A stretch of 64,000 nucleotides of DNA from an uncultured Mogibacterium sp. GTDB taxonomy: Bacteria; Bacillota; Clostridia; Peptostreptococcales; Anaerovoracaceae. The position numbers and the translations under genes were made by a program. Shown piece by piece: positions 16,208-24,450 of the stretch (its first letter is position 1; each line of letters opens with the position of its first letter). Under the pieces are notes generated by a model. It was not told the origin of the DNA and did no database searches. It saw nothing but the letters and a program-made list of their open reading frames with translations. The DNA is taken from positions 21,498 through 85,497 of the forward strand of contig NZ_CALISE010000017.1 of assembly GCF_938041965.1 (NCBI RefSeq), read 5' to 3'.

Positions 16208-16852
16208 TTAGAGATTTATAACTCTATCTGCGTATTTAAGCAACTCTTCATCGTGTGTAACCATTATTATAGTGCTGCCATTTTTTTCATTAATGGTTTT
16301 TAGTAAATCCATAATTATATCGCGATTTTCGATATCGAGATTGCCAGTAGGTTCATCTGCGAGAATATATTTAGGATTATTCGCTAAAGCCCTTGCGATA
16401 GCCACTCTCTGCATTTCACCACCAGATAGCTGTAAAGCCTTGTTATTTTCTTTTCCTTCTAATCCAACTAGCTTTAGTAATGCTTCCGCTCGTTCTTTAC
16501 GGCTTGCTTTATCGACCTTTGCATATTTCATAGGTAAGCTAACATTGTATATAACACTTTCATCTTGAAGCAAATGAAATGCTTGAAATATGAACCCTAT
16601 ATCGCGATTGCGTATCGCTGCATATTCGCTGGGCTTGAGTTTAGATATATCTTTGCCATCAAGTATGTATGTGCCTTCTGACATACTATCTATCAATCCT
16701 ATTATATTAAGAAGCGTACTTTTGCCGCAGCCTGATCTACCATGTATAGCAACGAATTCACCATCTTCAATTGCGACATCAAATCCGTTGAATATTACAT
16801 TTTCAGTAAATCCATTGTCATATTTTTTTACTAAATTCTCTATCTTTATCAT
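16208..16852 (-). CDS. ABC transporter ATP-binding protein (MacB/LolD type)
   Basis: 214 residues, a complete ATPase: Walker A GRSGCGKST near 38-46, Q-loop FIFQAFHLLQDE near 88, signature LSGGEMQRVAIARALA near 143, Walker B YILADEPTGNLD near 164, H-loop MVTHDEE. It powers the two FtsX-type permeases encoded just upstream. Last gene of a four-gene operon; the upstream stop and this ATG touch (TAGATG). MacB-type transporters do not pump through a pore but drive movement of extracellular domains, used for peptide, antibiotic or lipoprotein export and resistance. The substrate is unknown. Confidence 0.92.
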   Translation of the reverse strand: MIKIENLVKKYDNGFTENVIFNGFDVAIEDGEFVAIHGRSGCGKSTLLNIIGLIDSMSEGTYILDGKDISKLKPSEYAAIRNRDIGFIFQAFHLLQDESVIYNVSLPMKYAKVDKASRKERAEALLKLVGLEGKENNKALQLSGGEMQRVAIARALANNPKYILADEPTGNLDIENRDIIMDLLKTINEKNGSTIIMVTHDEELLKYADRVINL

Positions 16853-18025
16853 CTATTCTTGCTCCGTTAAAATAACACTAGGTAAGTTATCTTTTATTTT
16901 TATAAAAACTGTCAAACTGCTTATTGCAACGATTATAAGAACCCACGCAAAAGATATAATTAAAGTCCAATAAGCGAACCCAATCGTAAACATTGCATCA
17001 AATGAATATATATTTCTGAGCACTTCTCCGAGTATCACCCCAAGCAGTGTCCCTATTGAAAATACAATTGAAAACTCAACAACAAATGCATTCAACATGC
17101 AAGGAATTTGTTCACCTAATGCCATCCTGATTGCAATTTCTTTCTTGCGACGCCTAAGTATATTCTTTAGATTTCCAAATATCCCCAGGCTGACTATCAG
17201 CAACATTACAAGTCCCATTTTCCCTAGATAAGAAGGAATAAGTCCCATATATTGATTTAGACGTTGTCCTTCCTTGCGAGTGTTTTGAAGGATAAATGTA
17301 TGCTTGCCGCCGTCAATATAGGCGAGTTTCTTAAATACTCTATTAAGCACTTTACCATTCTCGTCCAAAACACCTTTATTAAAAGATATATTTGTACTAA
17401 AGTAATTGTCGTTTTTTGAATCTCTGTAATCAGAATATGCCTGAGAATTATCTAGCGGAAATACTATGCCAGACGATAGCTTAATATATTTACCATGTTC
17501 ATCCACAATAATTTTGCGGTTTCTGATTTGCCTTGGCATACATCGCACTTTGTATTCTCGTCCATGATATATCAAAGACCCTTCTTTAAAAGAAATATCA
17601 TCTGAAAACACATCGCACTTACTAAGCTTATGTATTAGTGTGCTTGATGCATATACTTCATTTCCTCTTAATCCTAACCCTGAACAAAAAATATTGTAAT
17701 ATTCAATCGGAGTTTCACCTTGAAATCCCGTCTCATTTGTATATGCAGAAATCATCATAGTTCCATGCGACACTGCACGCAGTTCTGCAATCTCCTGATC
17801 TGTTGGTGTAAATCCAGTATCATCTACGTTTTTTCCATTCGAATTTATTTTAAGCTGCAAATAGTATTCACCTAAATCAGCATCCATCTTACCAAGTGCT
17901 TTGCGACCTGAAAAATAATGGTCTAAACCATAAGTTGTAACCGTGAAGCATATTAGTAGCTCAAATATTATCAAAATGTAGATTTTCCGCTCTTTGATGA
18001 TTCTATGCATGACATCGCCTAGCAT
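16853..18025 (-). CDS. FtsX/MacB-type ABC permease (second of two)
   Basis: 390 residues. One N-terminal membrane helix (about 15-35) leads to an extracytoplasmic domain of about 230 residues. Three membrane helices close the C-terminal FtsX domain (about 275-385; GLVMLLIVSLGIFGNLKNIL, then the coupling-helix motif RRRKKEIAIRMALGEQ). The RRKKEI.IR.A.G motif is the standard contact with the ATPase in this family. The start overlaps the stop of the first permease gene by seven bases. Two such permeases plus one ATPase form a heteromeric transporter. Confidence 0.85.
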   Translation of the reverse strand: MLGDVMHRIIKERKIYILIIFELLICFTVTTYGLDHYFSGRKALGKMDADLGEYYLQLKINSNGKNVDDTGFTPTDQEIAELRAVSHGTMMISAYTNETGFQGETPIEYYNIFCSGLGLRGNEVYASSTLIHKLSKCDVFSDDISFKEGSLIYHGREYKVRCMPRQIRNRKIIVDEHGKYIKLSSGIVFPLDNSQAYSDYRDSKNDNYFSTNISFNKGVLDENGKVLNRVFKKLAYIDGGKHTFILQNTRKEGQRLNQYMGLIPSYLGKMGLVMLLIVSLGIFGNLKNILRRRKKEIAIRMALGEQIPCMLNAFVVEFSIVFSIGTLLGVILGEVLRNIYSFDAMFTIGFAYWTLIISFAWVLIIVAISSLTVFIKIKDNLPSVILTEQE

Positions 18026-19101
18026 CCGTTTCCACCTTCTTTCAACAGTATTTGAATAGGCTTCTTCTCTATATATTTTACGCCTAATGCTGACACCATA
18101 AATAGAAGAGCAACTGATGCAATAAATACAGCTATTATAGCTGGATAGTCAAAGTAAACCTCATCCGATAGATTGAACATTGTGCTTACCCTCTTAAATG
18201 AAATAATCATGAGAATGGCGGCAGCTATTATGTCAAACAGATATCTAATAACTAAATCAATAAATATATGCTTACTTCTCGCTCCTACTGCTAGCATTAG
18301 TGCATATCTGCTTTTTCTTTCCTCTATTTCACTTATCATAAGTATGAATATATTGAGGACTCCTGCTGCAACTGCGAATGCTCCTGCAAACATCCTTGTC
18401 CCGATCATCTCGAGTATAAAATTCTTAACTTGGTTCTTTTCGCTAAGCTTGTCCTCTGTTTCAAAAATCATCACATTCTCATCCATCTCTTCAAGGGTTC
18501 TCTGCAAGTCAGCCATCGTAGAGTTATCACCGGTAAAATTATGTTGATAGTAACAGCCATCATAAATCTGTCGCATTGTGCCATAATTCATTTTAATAGC
18601 TTGATCATTTGTGATTGAGGAATAAATACCAGATATTGTGACATTTGTCCCCCTGATATTAATCGTATCTCCCGTGTTTTTTCGTAATTGTTCTGCCAAC
18701 TTTTGAGAAATAATACACGTAAGCTTTTTTCTACTTTTATCACTACGTAAAAAGTGTCCCTTTATAATATTTTCATTTAAACCCTTCAAATTATTCATCC
18801 CAACCACTGAAACCGGGATTCCACTACTATATGGCAAGGTATCATCAATCGATACTTTAACATTCCAAGCCTTACCATCTTGCAATTTATTTACTTTATT
18901 AATTTCTGCATCAGTAAGAAATCTTGAATTACATATAAGTTCAGCATTTAAAGTCTTAACATGCTCAGTATCTCTTTTATACTGTAAATAAAAACTTCTA
19001 GCACTAGAAAAACAATATGCAGGAGTTATTAAAGAAAAATAGACACATATAATCAAAATTATATGTGTCATTTTTTTACTTTTGTTGTTCGTGTTTTTCA
19101 T
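18019..19101 (-). CDS. FtsX/MacB-type ABC permease (first of two)
   Basis: 360 residues. N-terminal membrane helix (about 12-32), then a periplasmic-core-like extracellular domain with the family strand pattern (VVGMNNLKGLNENIIKGHFL; GDTINIRGTNVTISGIYSS). Three C-terminal helices carry EERKSRYALMLAVGARSKHI, the coupling-helix region. It pairs with the next permease and the ATPase. The ATG overlaps the stop of the propeller gene by four bases (ATGA), so translation is coupled. The two permeases share plan but little sequence. Confidence 0.82.
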   Translation of the reverse strand: MKNTNNKSKKMTHIILIICVYFSLITPAYCFSSARSFYLQYKRDTEHVKTLNAELICNSRFLTDAEINKVNKLQDGKAWNVKVSIDDTLPYSSGIPVSVVGMNNLKGLNENIIKGHFLRSDKSRKKLTCIISQKLAEQLRKNTGDTINIRGTNVTISGIYSSITNDQAIKMNYGTMRQIYDGCYYQHNFTGDNSTMADLQRTLEEMDENVMIFETEDKLSEKNQVKNFILEMIGTRMFAGAFAVAAGVLNIFILMISEIEERKSRYALMLAVGARSKHIFIDLVIRYLFDIIAAAILMIISFKRVSTMFNLSDEVYFDYPAIIAVFIASVALLFMVSALGVKYIEKKPIQILLKEGGNGC

Positions 19102-20147
19102 TGCAGCTTCTCCAATGATATTTTTAAGATTTTGCCTTTTTCAGGTTCTGTTATATACAAATCACTGCCATATATTGAAGCATATGTTTTATAGTCCATT
19201 TTATTAACTTCATATATATTGCTTATATATTTTCCATCTTTCATATTAAATACCATTACCGTTGAATAAAAAGGACTGCAAATTATGAGACTATCTCTTA
19301 ATAATTCGAAACTTCCCGCATTCAGACCAGCAGGTAAATTAGAGAGCTTTTTTATATTTCTTCCATCAAGTTTCCAAAGAGCATTAGGTCCTGCTCCGCC
19401 TGTAATCTCTTTTTTTTCGAAATCAACATATATCCTAAACTGGTCTACCGCATACACTTCTCCACCGAACTCTTTTAAACTACCATAAAAATACTTTTGT
19501 ACGTTTTCAAATTTATCTTTTTCCAAATTATACCTATATAGACCTGAGTCGTATAAATAACTACCGGATATATATATATCACCTTTATCATTAATTGCTA
19601 TATCCGTAAACTCTTTCTCTGACTCTCTTTCGCTTTTTGGTAATTTCAGCTCTTTTGTATAATTAAATTGACGGTCAAGAATAACTATTCGTTTATTACC
19701 TGAATCAATCACATAATAATATCCATTATGATATGTGCATCCAGTAGGTTTTTGAAATTGATTTGGTCCATTCCCGAGTTCACCAATTTTTCTTACTAGA
19801 TTTCCCGAATAATCAATTAGATAGAGGCAGCTTTCACCATGATCTGCTAGCAGTATTCCTTCAGATAAACAAGCAATTCCATACGGAGCTTTCAATTTTA
19901 CTCCAGTTACAGCAAATTCATTGCCAGACGACATAAGCTCATCTTTCTCTTTGAATTTCATCGCTTTTTTTGAATATTTGTCTGCTTCTTCCCATTTTTT
20001 CACTGAAAATGTACTCGATGCTGAATCCGTTACCATTTGTTTTAGTTCCGCACTAGCAGGGTCAGAGTTGATAAAATGGTTCCATAAAAAACTGCCGGTT
20101 CCAACAACTACAACAATAATTAAAATGGCTGCATATTTTCGCTTCAT
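19098..20147 (-). CDS. Membrane-anchored beta-propeller (NHL-repeat-like) protein of the ABC operon
   Basis: 349 residues. One N-terminal membrane helix or uncleaved signal (about 5-25), a charged linker, then repeated strands typical of six-bladed propellers: KAPYGIACLSEGILLADHGE, GNLVRKIGELGNGPNQFQKP, YYVIDSGNKRIVILDRQF and KEFTDIAINDKGDIYISGS. The G.GPNQF.KP motif is characteristic of NHL-type blades. It has no lipobox cysteine. First gene of the operon with the two permeases and the ATPase; it may present or sense the transported molecule outside the cell, which is inference. Ribosome site AGAGG seven bases before the ATG. Confidence 0.75.
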   Translation of the reverse strand: MKRKYAAILIIVVVVGTGSFLWNHFINSDPASAELKQMVTDSASSTFSVKKWEEADKYSKKAMKFKEKDELMSSGNEFAVTGVKLKAPYGIACLSEGILLADHGESCLYLIDYSGNLVRKIGELGNGPNQFQKPTGCTYHNGYYYVIDSGNKRIVILDRQFNYTKELKLPKSERESEKEFTDIAINDKGDIYISGSYLYDSGLYRYNLEKDKFENVQKYFYGSLKEFGGEVYAVDQFRIYVDFEKKEITGGAGPNALWKLDGRNIKKLSNLPAGLNAGSFELLRDSLIICSPFYSTVMVFNMKDGKYISNIYEVNKMDYKTYASIYGSDLYITEPEKGKILKISLEKLQ

Positions 20148-20179
20148 GGTGAACCTCTAGTTACTAAAAATTGCAACAT

Positions 20180-20208
20180 AGTTTACTTTAACTGTTACCC
20201 TCGTACAA
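20180..20208 (-). promoter_or_regulatory. Promoter of the propeller-ABC operon
   Basis: Minus strand TTGTAC (20203-20208), 17-base spacer, TAAACT (20180-20185); expected start near 20173, leaving a leader of about 26 bases. The G10 tract at 20272-20281 lies 63 bases upstream of the -35. Confidence 0.55.
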
Positions 20209-20271
20209 CAAACTATTTACCGCAAGCATTGTATTTAATTACAAACATTATTGCTTAATAGAAGAGTATCA

Positions 20272-20281
20272 CCCCCCCCCC
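20272..20281. repeat. Homopolymer C10 (G10 on the coding strand) upstream of the ABC operon
   Basis: Ten C in a row on the plus strand in an otherwise AT-rich gap, outside any gene. G tracts of this length change length readily during replication. The position upstream of a promoter suggests an influence on its activity, which is inference. Confidence 0.8.
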
Positions 20282-20311
20282 ATAAGATTGTCAATATACA
20301 TCTTATTGCAT

Positions 20312-20338
20312 AAAAAAACTAGGCATAATGCCTAGTTT
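20312..20338 (-). terminator. Terminator of the yerC-hisC unit
   Basis: A 10-bp stem (20316-20325 with 20329-20338), 3-base loop, with seven T following on the minus strand. It lies 34 bases after the hisC stop. Confidence 0.85.
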
Positions 20339-20371
20339 CTAAGATATTTCGCTTTGCTCTCAGCAACATAA

Positions 20372-21436
20372 TTACTTATCCCCCAAAACCGCCTTTATAA
20401 CTTCGACAAGCTCATCCATCTGCTCCTTGGTTCCTATCGTTACTCTTATATAATCATCTATCCTAGGTTTAGCAAAGTGGCGTACAAGCACTCCACGTTC
20501 CTTGAGTTTCTCATATAATTCTCGTCCGCCGAAGCCGTCCAGCTTCATGTAAAGGAAATTTGCCTGAGATGGCAGTACATCGAAGCCTAGAGCATTCAGC
20601 TTATCCGCTGCATAGTCCCTCGCCTCAATTATTCTCTGCAGGTTCTCCTGATAGTAGTCCTCCGCATCAACTGCCGCCTCTGCCAGAATAAGTGACATAG
20701 CATTGACCGCATAAGGATTTGTCGAATACTGCATCTTGGTCAGGTCTTCGATTAGGGCAGCATCTCCTACCGCAAAACCAAGCCTTCCTCCTGCAAAACT
20801 CCTCGACTTCGAGAAAGTCTGCACGACAAGTAGGTTGTCGTATTTGCGAGTTAATGGAATTGCCGATTCAGCACCGAAGCCTGCATACGCCTCGTCTATA
20901 ATCACTACATTATCGGGATTTGACCTAACGAGCTCCTCTATCTGGACACGTGTGAGTGCGATTCCAGTCGGAGCATTTGGATTAGGTAAAACTATATTCT
21001 TATCTATTCCTATGTAGCCTTCCAGATCAAGAGTCAAGTCATCACGCAGTGGCTTAATCTCATAATTTATCTCATGGAGACGTGCCACAACCTCGTAGAA
21101 GCTATAGGTAACATCGGGGATAACTATACTATCATTCGTGTCGTTCCAAGCCATGAAAGCGAAGTTCAGAATGTCATCTGAGCCATTTGACAGGAACACA
21201 TTCTCCGGCTGCCCCCCATAGAGCTCAGCCATCTTGACCTTGAGCTTTCTCCCTGTCGGGTCTGGATAGAGGCGCATCTGCTCCATGTCAGCATCATGCA
21301 TCGCTTGGTACACAGCAGGTGCAGGAGGAAACGGCGACTCATTGGTATTGAGCTTGAGATACTTCCTATCCTTGGGCTGCTCGCCCGGTGTATATGACTT
21401 AAAGTCCTTGTATAATTCTCTGATAAATCTGCTCAT
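20372..21436 (-). CDS. hisC: Histidinol-phosphate aminotransferase
   Basis: 354 residues, a fold-type I PLP aminotransferase that makes histidinol phosphate from imidazole-acetol phosphate and glutamate. Family marks: LNTNESPFPPAP near 28, FLSNGSDDILNF near 81, NPNAPTG near 152, VIIDEAYAGF near 175, and the PLP-lysine segment TFSKSRSFAGGRLGF near 207. It begins two bases after the yerC stop, so the two genes form an operon. No other his gene is nearby; HisC can also serve aromatic amino acid transamination. The start ATG follows a TAG-TC spacing from yerC. Confidence 0.9.
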   Translation of the reverse strand: MSRFIRELYKDFKSYTPGEQPKDRKYLKLNTNESPFPPAPAVYQAMHDADMEQMRLYPDPTGRKLKVKMAELYGGQPENVFLSNGSDDILNFAFMAWNDTNDSIVIPDVTYSFYEVVARLHEINYEIKPLRDDLTLDLEGYIGIDKNIVLPNPNAPTGIALTRVQIEELVRSNPDNVVIIDEAYAGFGAESAIPLTRKYDNLLVVQTFSKSRSFAGGRLGFAVGDAALIEDLTKMQYSTNPYAVNAMSLILAEAAVDAEDYYQENLQRIIEARDYAADKLNALGFDVLPSQANFLYMKLDGFGGRELYEKLKERGVLVRHFAKPRIDDYIRVTIGTKEQMDELVEVIKAVLGDK

Positions 21437-21438
21437 GA

Positions 21439-21756
21439 CTATTTCTGTTCTTCTGTATCTTCTTTTTCTTCAAAATTATTATTTTTGTCCAGTACAGTTT
21501 TATACCCTCCCTCTCCGTACATGAGGCATTTATTGACCCTCGTAATCGTAGCGGAACTTGCACCAGTAAGTTTGCTGATTTCATTAAAGACTTTGCCATC
21601 TGTAAGAAGTCTCGCTACCTCAAGCCTGTGTGCTAAGTCCTGAAATTCTTTAATCGTACAAATGTCCTCGAAGAACTTTTTGCATTCCTCCTCAGTCTCA
21701 AGCGACAGAATCGCGTCAACAAAGTTCTGCAGCCATCTTGATTCAACTTTATTCAT
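21439..21756 (-). CDS. yerC: YerC/YecD family TrpR-like regulator
   Basis: 105 residues. All-helical TrpR-type repressor fold with EFQDLAHRLEVARLLTDGK followed by the HTH SKLTGASSATITRVNKCLMY near residues 61-80. The acidic/amide-rich C-terminal tail is probably disordered. Homologues in Firmicutes are proposed to repress histidine genes, matching its place directly upstream of hisC. A perfect palindrome in its own promoter (21807-21820) suggests autoregulation of the operon. Confidence 0.92.
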   Translation of the reverse strand: MNKVESRWLQNFVDAILSLETEEECKKFFEDICTIKEFQDLAHRLEVARLLTDGKVFNEISKLTGASSATITRVNKCLMYGEGGYKTVLDKNNNFEEKEDTEEQK

Positions 21757-21796
21757 GTTCGATACCTCGATTTTGTTAAGTGTAAGATATGAATCT

Positions 21797-21825
21797 ATAC
21801 TATCACTTTAGTACACTAAATTCAA
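21797..21825 (-). promoter_or_regulatory. Promoter with operator-like palindrome for yerC-hisC
   Basis: Minus strand TTGAAT (21820-21825), 17-base spacer, TAGTAT (21797-21802). The spacer holds the perfect inverted repeat TTTAGT-NN-ACTAAA (21807-21820), placed where a bound TrpR-like dimer would block polymerase. Confidence 0.6.
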
Positions 21826-21947
21826 ACAGTGAGTTCGAATAATGTCTTTGAAAAAGGCATTATTAAAATGTTTATAGACGACGTATCCTAATACTACATA
21901 TTTTTTATGATACAAATTTATGCACAAGAGCAAAATTATCATTTTTA

Positions 21948-22009
21948 ACATATGTCATAATTGTTGACTTTCTTCGGCTATTACCGTATCATAATAATGA
22001 CATATGTCA
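21948..22009 (+). promoter_or_regulatory. Promoter of the DUF134-NifX-type gene, flanked by two ACATATGTCA sites
   Basis: TTGACT (21964-21969), 17-base spacer, TATCAT (21987-21992). ACATATGTCA occurs upstream of the -35 (21948-21957) and again as the perfect 12-bp palindrome TGACATATGTCA at the transcription start (21998-22009). Two copies of one motif on either side of a promoter suggest an operator pair. Confidence 0.6.
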
Positions 22010-22031
22010 ATAATAGCAAGCGGAGAGTACC

Positions 22032-22760
22032 ATGCCCGGAAGAAAGACAAAACCAAGACATATTGAAACTGTACCTGAATACACGCGTTTCGAACCGCAA
22101 GGTATTACTTACGGCGAACAAATTATCCTCTCTGTAGATGAGTTTGAAGTGATAAGACTTATTGATCTTGAACATCTAAACCATGAAGAGACAGCAAAAA
22201 AGATGAGTGTAGCACGAACTACAGTTACGGCTATATATGAACGCGCAAGAACAAAGCTCGCTGACGCGATTGTAAACGGCAAATTTCTTGTAATAGAAGG
22301 AGGGCACGTACATCTGCAGTCCGGTATTATTGATTACAACATAGGAACAAAAACTTACAAAGGAGACAAAATCATGAGAATTGCAGTAACATATGATAAC
22401 GGAGACATCTTCCAACACTTTGGTAAGACTTCACAGTTCAAGCTTTATGATGTAGAAGATGGGAAAATTATCACTTCACAGGTTGTCGACACTAACGGTG
22501 CCGGTCACGGCGCACTTGCAGGATTCTTAACGACTAATAATGTTGACACTCTTATCTGCGGCGGAATCGGCGGAGGTGCACAACAAGCACTAGCAGATGC
22601 TGATATCAAGCTATTTGGTGGCGTTTCCGGAAATGCAGATGAAGCTATTGATTTGCTACTCAAGGATGAACTTAAATTCAATCCTGAGGTTAAGTGCAAT
22701 CATCATGGCGAACATCATCACCACGAGGGCGGATGCGGAAATCATGGGTGCCATAATTAG
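22032..22760 (+). CDS. DUF134 HTH domain fused to a NifX/dinitrogenase-cofactor-type domain
   Basis: 242 residues in two parts. Residues 1-105 are the DUF134 family (MPGRKTKPRHIETVPEYTRF; HTH EETAKKMSVARTTVTAIYER). Residues 115-220 are the dinitrogenase iron-molybdenum cofactor biosynthesis fold (MRIAVTYDNGDIFQHFGKTS; GAGHGALAGFLTTNNVDTLI; GGIGGGAQQAL). The last 18 residues are His/Cys-rich (HHGEHHHHEGGCGNHGC), a likely metal site. The joint keeps AGGAG (22361-22365) eight bases before an in-frame ATG (22374), so the second domain may also be made alone. Probably a metal- or cofactor-linked regulator. Own promoter with paired operator-like sites. Confidence 0.88.
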   Translation: MPGRKTKPRHIETVPEYTRFEPQGITYGEQIILSVDEFEVIRLIDLEHLNHEETAKKMSVARTTVTAIYERARTKLADAIVNGKFLVIEGGHVHLQSGIIDYNIGTKTYKGDKIMRIAVTYDNGDIFQHFGKTSQFKLYDVEDGKIITSQVVDTNGAGHGALAGFLTTNNVDTLICGGIGGGAQQALADADIKLFGGVSGNADEAIDLLLKDELKFNPEVKCNHHGEHHHHEGGCGNHGCHN

Positions 22761-22775
22761 TTGAGTTTATTATAA

Positions 22776-22808
22776 AAGTGGGGATGTCGCAACGCGATAT
22801 CCCCACTT
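22776..22808. terminator. Shared terminator between the DUF134 fusion gene and rubredoxin
   Basis: A 15-base stem with one G-T pair (22776-22790 with 22794-22808) and a 3-base loop. T-rich on the minus side (CTTTTATAAT), poorer on the plus side; it lies between convergent genes. Confidence 0.7.
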
Positions 22809-22830
22809 CGTTGTATAACGTATTTAATTA

Positions 22831-22995
22831 TTATTCGTCTGTTTCAGAAAACATATCCTTGCTAACGTCGCAAAGAGGGCAAGCCCAATCATCTGGTAGA
22901 TCCTCAAATGCAGTTCCTGGCTCGATTCCGTTATCTGGATCACCAACTGCTGGGTCATAAACGTATCCACAAACGTCACATACATACTTCTGCAT
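22831..22995 (-). CDS. Rubredoxin
   Basis: 54 residues, the standard rubredoxin length. A single iron is held by four cysteines in the patterns CDVCGYVYDP (residues 6-15) and CPLCDVS (near 39). Small cytoplasmic electron carrier for superoxide reductase, rubrerythrin or oxidoreductases in anaerobes; a superoxide reductase gene lies at 55229. Start is the ATG at 22995 with GAGGAGG upstream; the frame is open further upstream without a better site. Single gene with its own terminator. Confidence 0.96.
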   Translation of the reverse strand: MQKYVCDVCGYVYDPAVGDPDNGIEPGTAFEDLPDDWACPLCDVSKDMFSETDE

Positions 22996-23208
22996 ATCAA
23001 TATCCTCCTCTAAAATTAAATCTACTTTTGTAATCAATTGTTTATAAATCGATTGTATCACATTTAATTTAATTGTAAAGTAATTTTGTGTTTTATATAT
23101 AAAACATTTTTCGGTTTATTTGCTTCACCTCTGTGGCGCGATAGTTCCCTGAGCTTGCAGGAATCACTAAGCAATGATACATTAGACTCTGTAGAAAGGA
23201 GCCTCGAA

Positions 23209-23895
23209 TTGAAGATTAAAATCATTGCCATTGTATGCGCACTGAGCTTCATGGTAGCTGCACTGCTGACTGCAGCAGATATAACTATGTACCATATCCC
23301 AGGGTATTACCGCCACCAATTTGAAGAAAAAGACGTGCTCGGCGACTTGAACCGTAATATAGATATGGACAACGCGATGTCTGCGTTTAGCGAGATGATG
23401 GAGTATCTGCGCGGAAATCGTTCTAATCTGAATATCGAGGTAACTGCCGACGGTGCTCGGCAGGAGTTTTACACTGCGCGCGAAAAGGCTCATCTTAAGG
23501 ATGTGCGTGCTATCTTCCTCAAAGCTTATCTGGTGAGGCTGATATCCGCTCTAATATTCTTTATCTCTCTAATCTGCATTTTTATTTACTGTAAAGGCAG
23601 ATCATCTTACCGTTCATCAATCTGCAAGACATTCATCAATACATGCACAATTACAAATGCCGCCTTCCTGCTGGTATTCGGAATAGCGGCGGTGAATTTC
23701 GATAAAGCATTTATGATATTTCATAAGGTGCTATTTGCAAATAATTACTGGAAGCTTAACCCGAACGAAAGCGACCTCATCAACTTGCTGCCACAGTCAT
23801 TCTTCGAGCATACGGCACTCGTGATATGCGGAATCTACTTTGTCATGGTTTCGATTGCTGTGGTTGTGACGTTGAAGTTGCGACCTCGAAGCTAA
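23209..23895 (+). CDS. DUF1461 (TIGR01906-type) integral membrane protein
   Basis: 228 residues from the TTG at 23209 (AAAGGAG upstream; the frame is open to 23086 but lacks a ribosome site there). Four membrane helices, near residues 5-25, 107-127, 145-165 and 200-220. Between helix 1 and 2 is an extracytoplasmic loop with the family-type segment DVLGDLNRNIDMDNAMSAFS and YLRGN. The C-terminal loop has LLPQSFFEHTALV. Function of the family is unknown. Its stop overlaps the stop of the convergent gene at 23892 by four bases. Confidence 0.8.
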   Translation: MKIKIIAIVCALSFMVAALLTAADITMYHIPGYYRHQFEEKDVLGDLNRNIDMDNAMSAFSEMMEYLRGNRSNLNIEVTADGARQEFYTAREKAHLKDVRAIFLKAYLVRLISALIFFISLICIFIYCKGRSSYRSSICKTFINTCTITNAAFLLVFGIAAVNFDKAFMIFHKVLFANNYWKLNPNESDLINLLPQSFFEHTALVICGIYFVMVSIAVVVTLKLRPRS

Positions 23896-24431
23896 TTGAA
23901 TCGCTTATAGTACTTCTTGTTGAACTCTTTCTGCATGTTAATTAGAGGCTTGCGATTGACGTTGGCTTCGACGAGGAAGCCGAAGTTATTATAAACTTCC
24001 TTATATAATTCTTCGTCGTCGATATCACTTTTTCCATACTCCATCTTGGCTGTATTAGAATTATAAATTGCTTTTAATGAAAAATCAGAGTTAAATATAT
24101 AACTTTTATCCTTTGAATTCGAATACAAATATTCCACTCCGTATACATAAGTTGCGCAAATCGAAGGACTGTTTCCATTATTTCTATCGTTATATACTTT
24201 CGCCAGTCCATCATAATCATAGCTTATTCCTCTGCTAGCTGGTGTACGTATAACCTTTATGTTCTCTAATGCCATTGCCATTTCAGGTTGTGTTCCCTTC
24301 TTATGTTCCATGTTGTGAGCATAGTAAACCGAGTATCTTGCGAGGTTTTGAGCAGGGTACAAATTTGTATATGCAAACCATCCGAAAGATATGAATATTA
24401 TAAGTATTGTTGCAATTTTTAGCTTCTTCAT
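23892..24431 (-). CDS. Hypothetical membrane-anchored protein, paralogue 2 of a tandem pair
   Basis: 179 residues. N-terminal membrane helix (about 5-21) and an extracytoplasmic domain. It shares with its upstream neighbour RYSVYYAHNME, GT.PEMAMA.ENI, EELYKEVYNNFGF (ALYKDIYKNFGF in the neighbour), EANVNRKPLINMQKEFNKKY and the end YKRFN. The last 90 bases are almost identical at DNA level between the two genes, so the duplication is recent or kept alike by gene conversion. The middle parts differ. It is the last gene of a three-gene operon led by a small secreted peptide. No known family recognised. Confidence 0.7.
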   Translation of the reverse strand: MKKLKIATILIIFISFGWFAYTNLYPAQNLARYSVYYAHNMEHKKGTQPEMAMALENIKVIRTPASRGISYDYDGLAKVYNDRNNGNSPSICATYVYGVEYLYSNSKDKSYIFNSDFSLKAIYNSNTAKMEYGKSDIDDEELYKEVYNNFGFLVEANVNRKPLINMQKEFNKKYYKRFN

Positions 24432-24450
24432 TGAAATTCACAACTTCCCA

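Noticed and set aside
20272..20281. C10 tract as a frameshift switch inside a gene
   Set aside because: No open frame of useful length crosses the tract on either strand, so only a promoter effect is considered.
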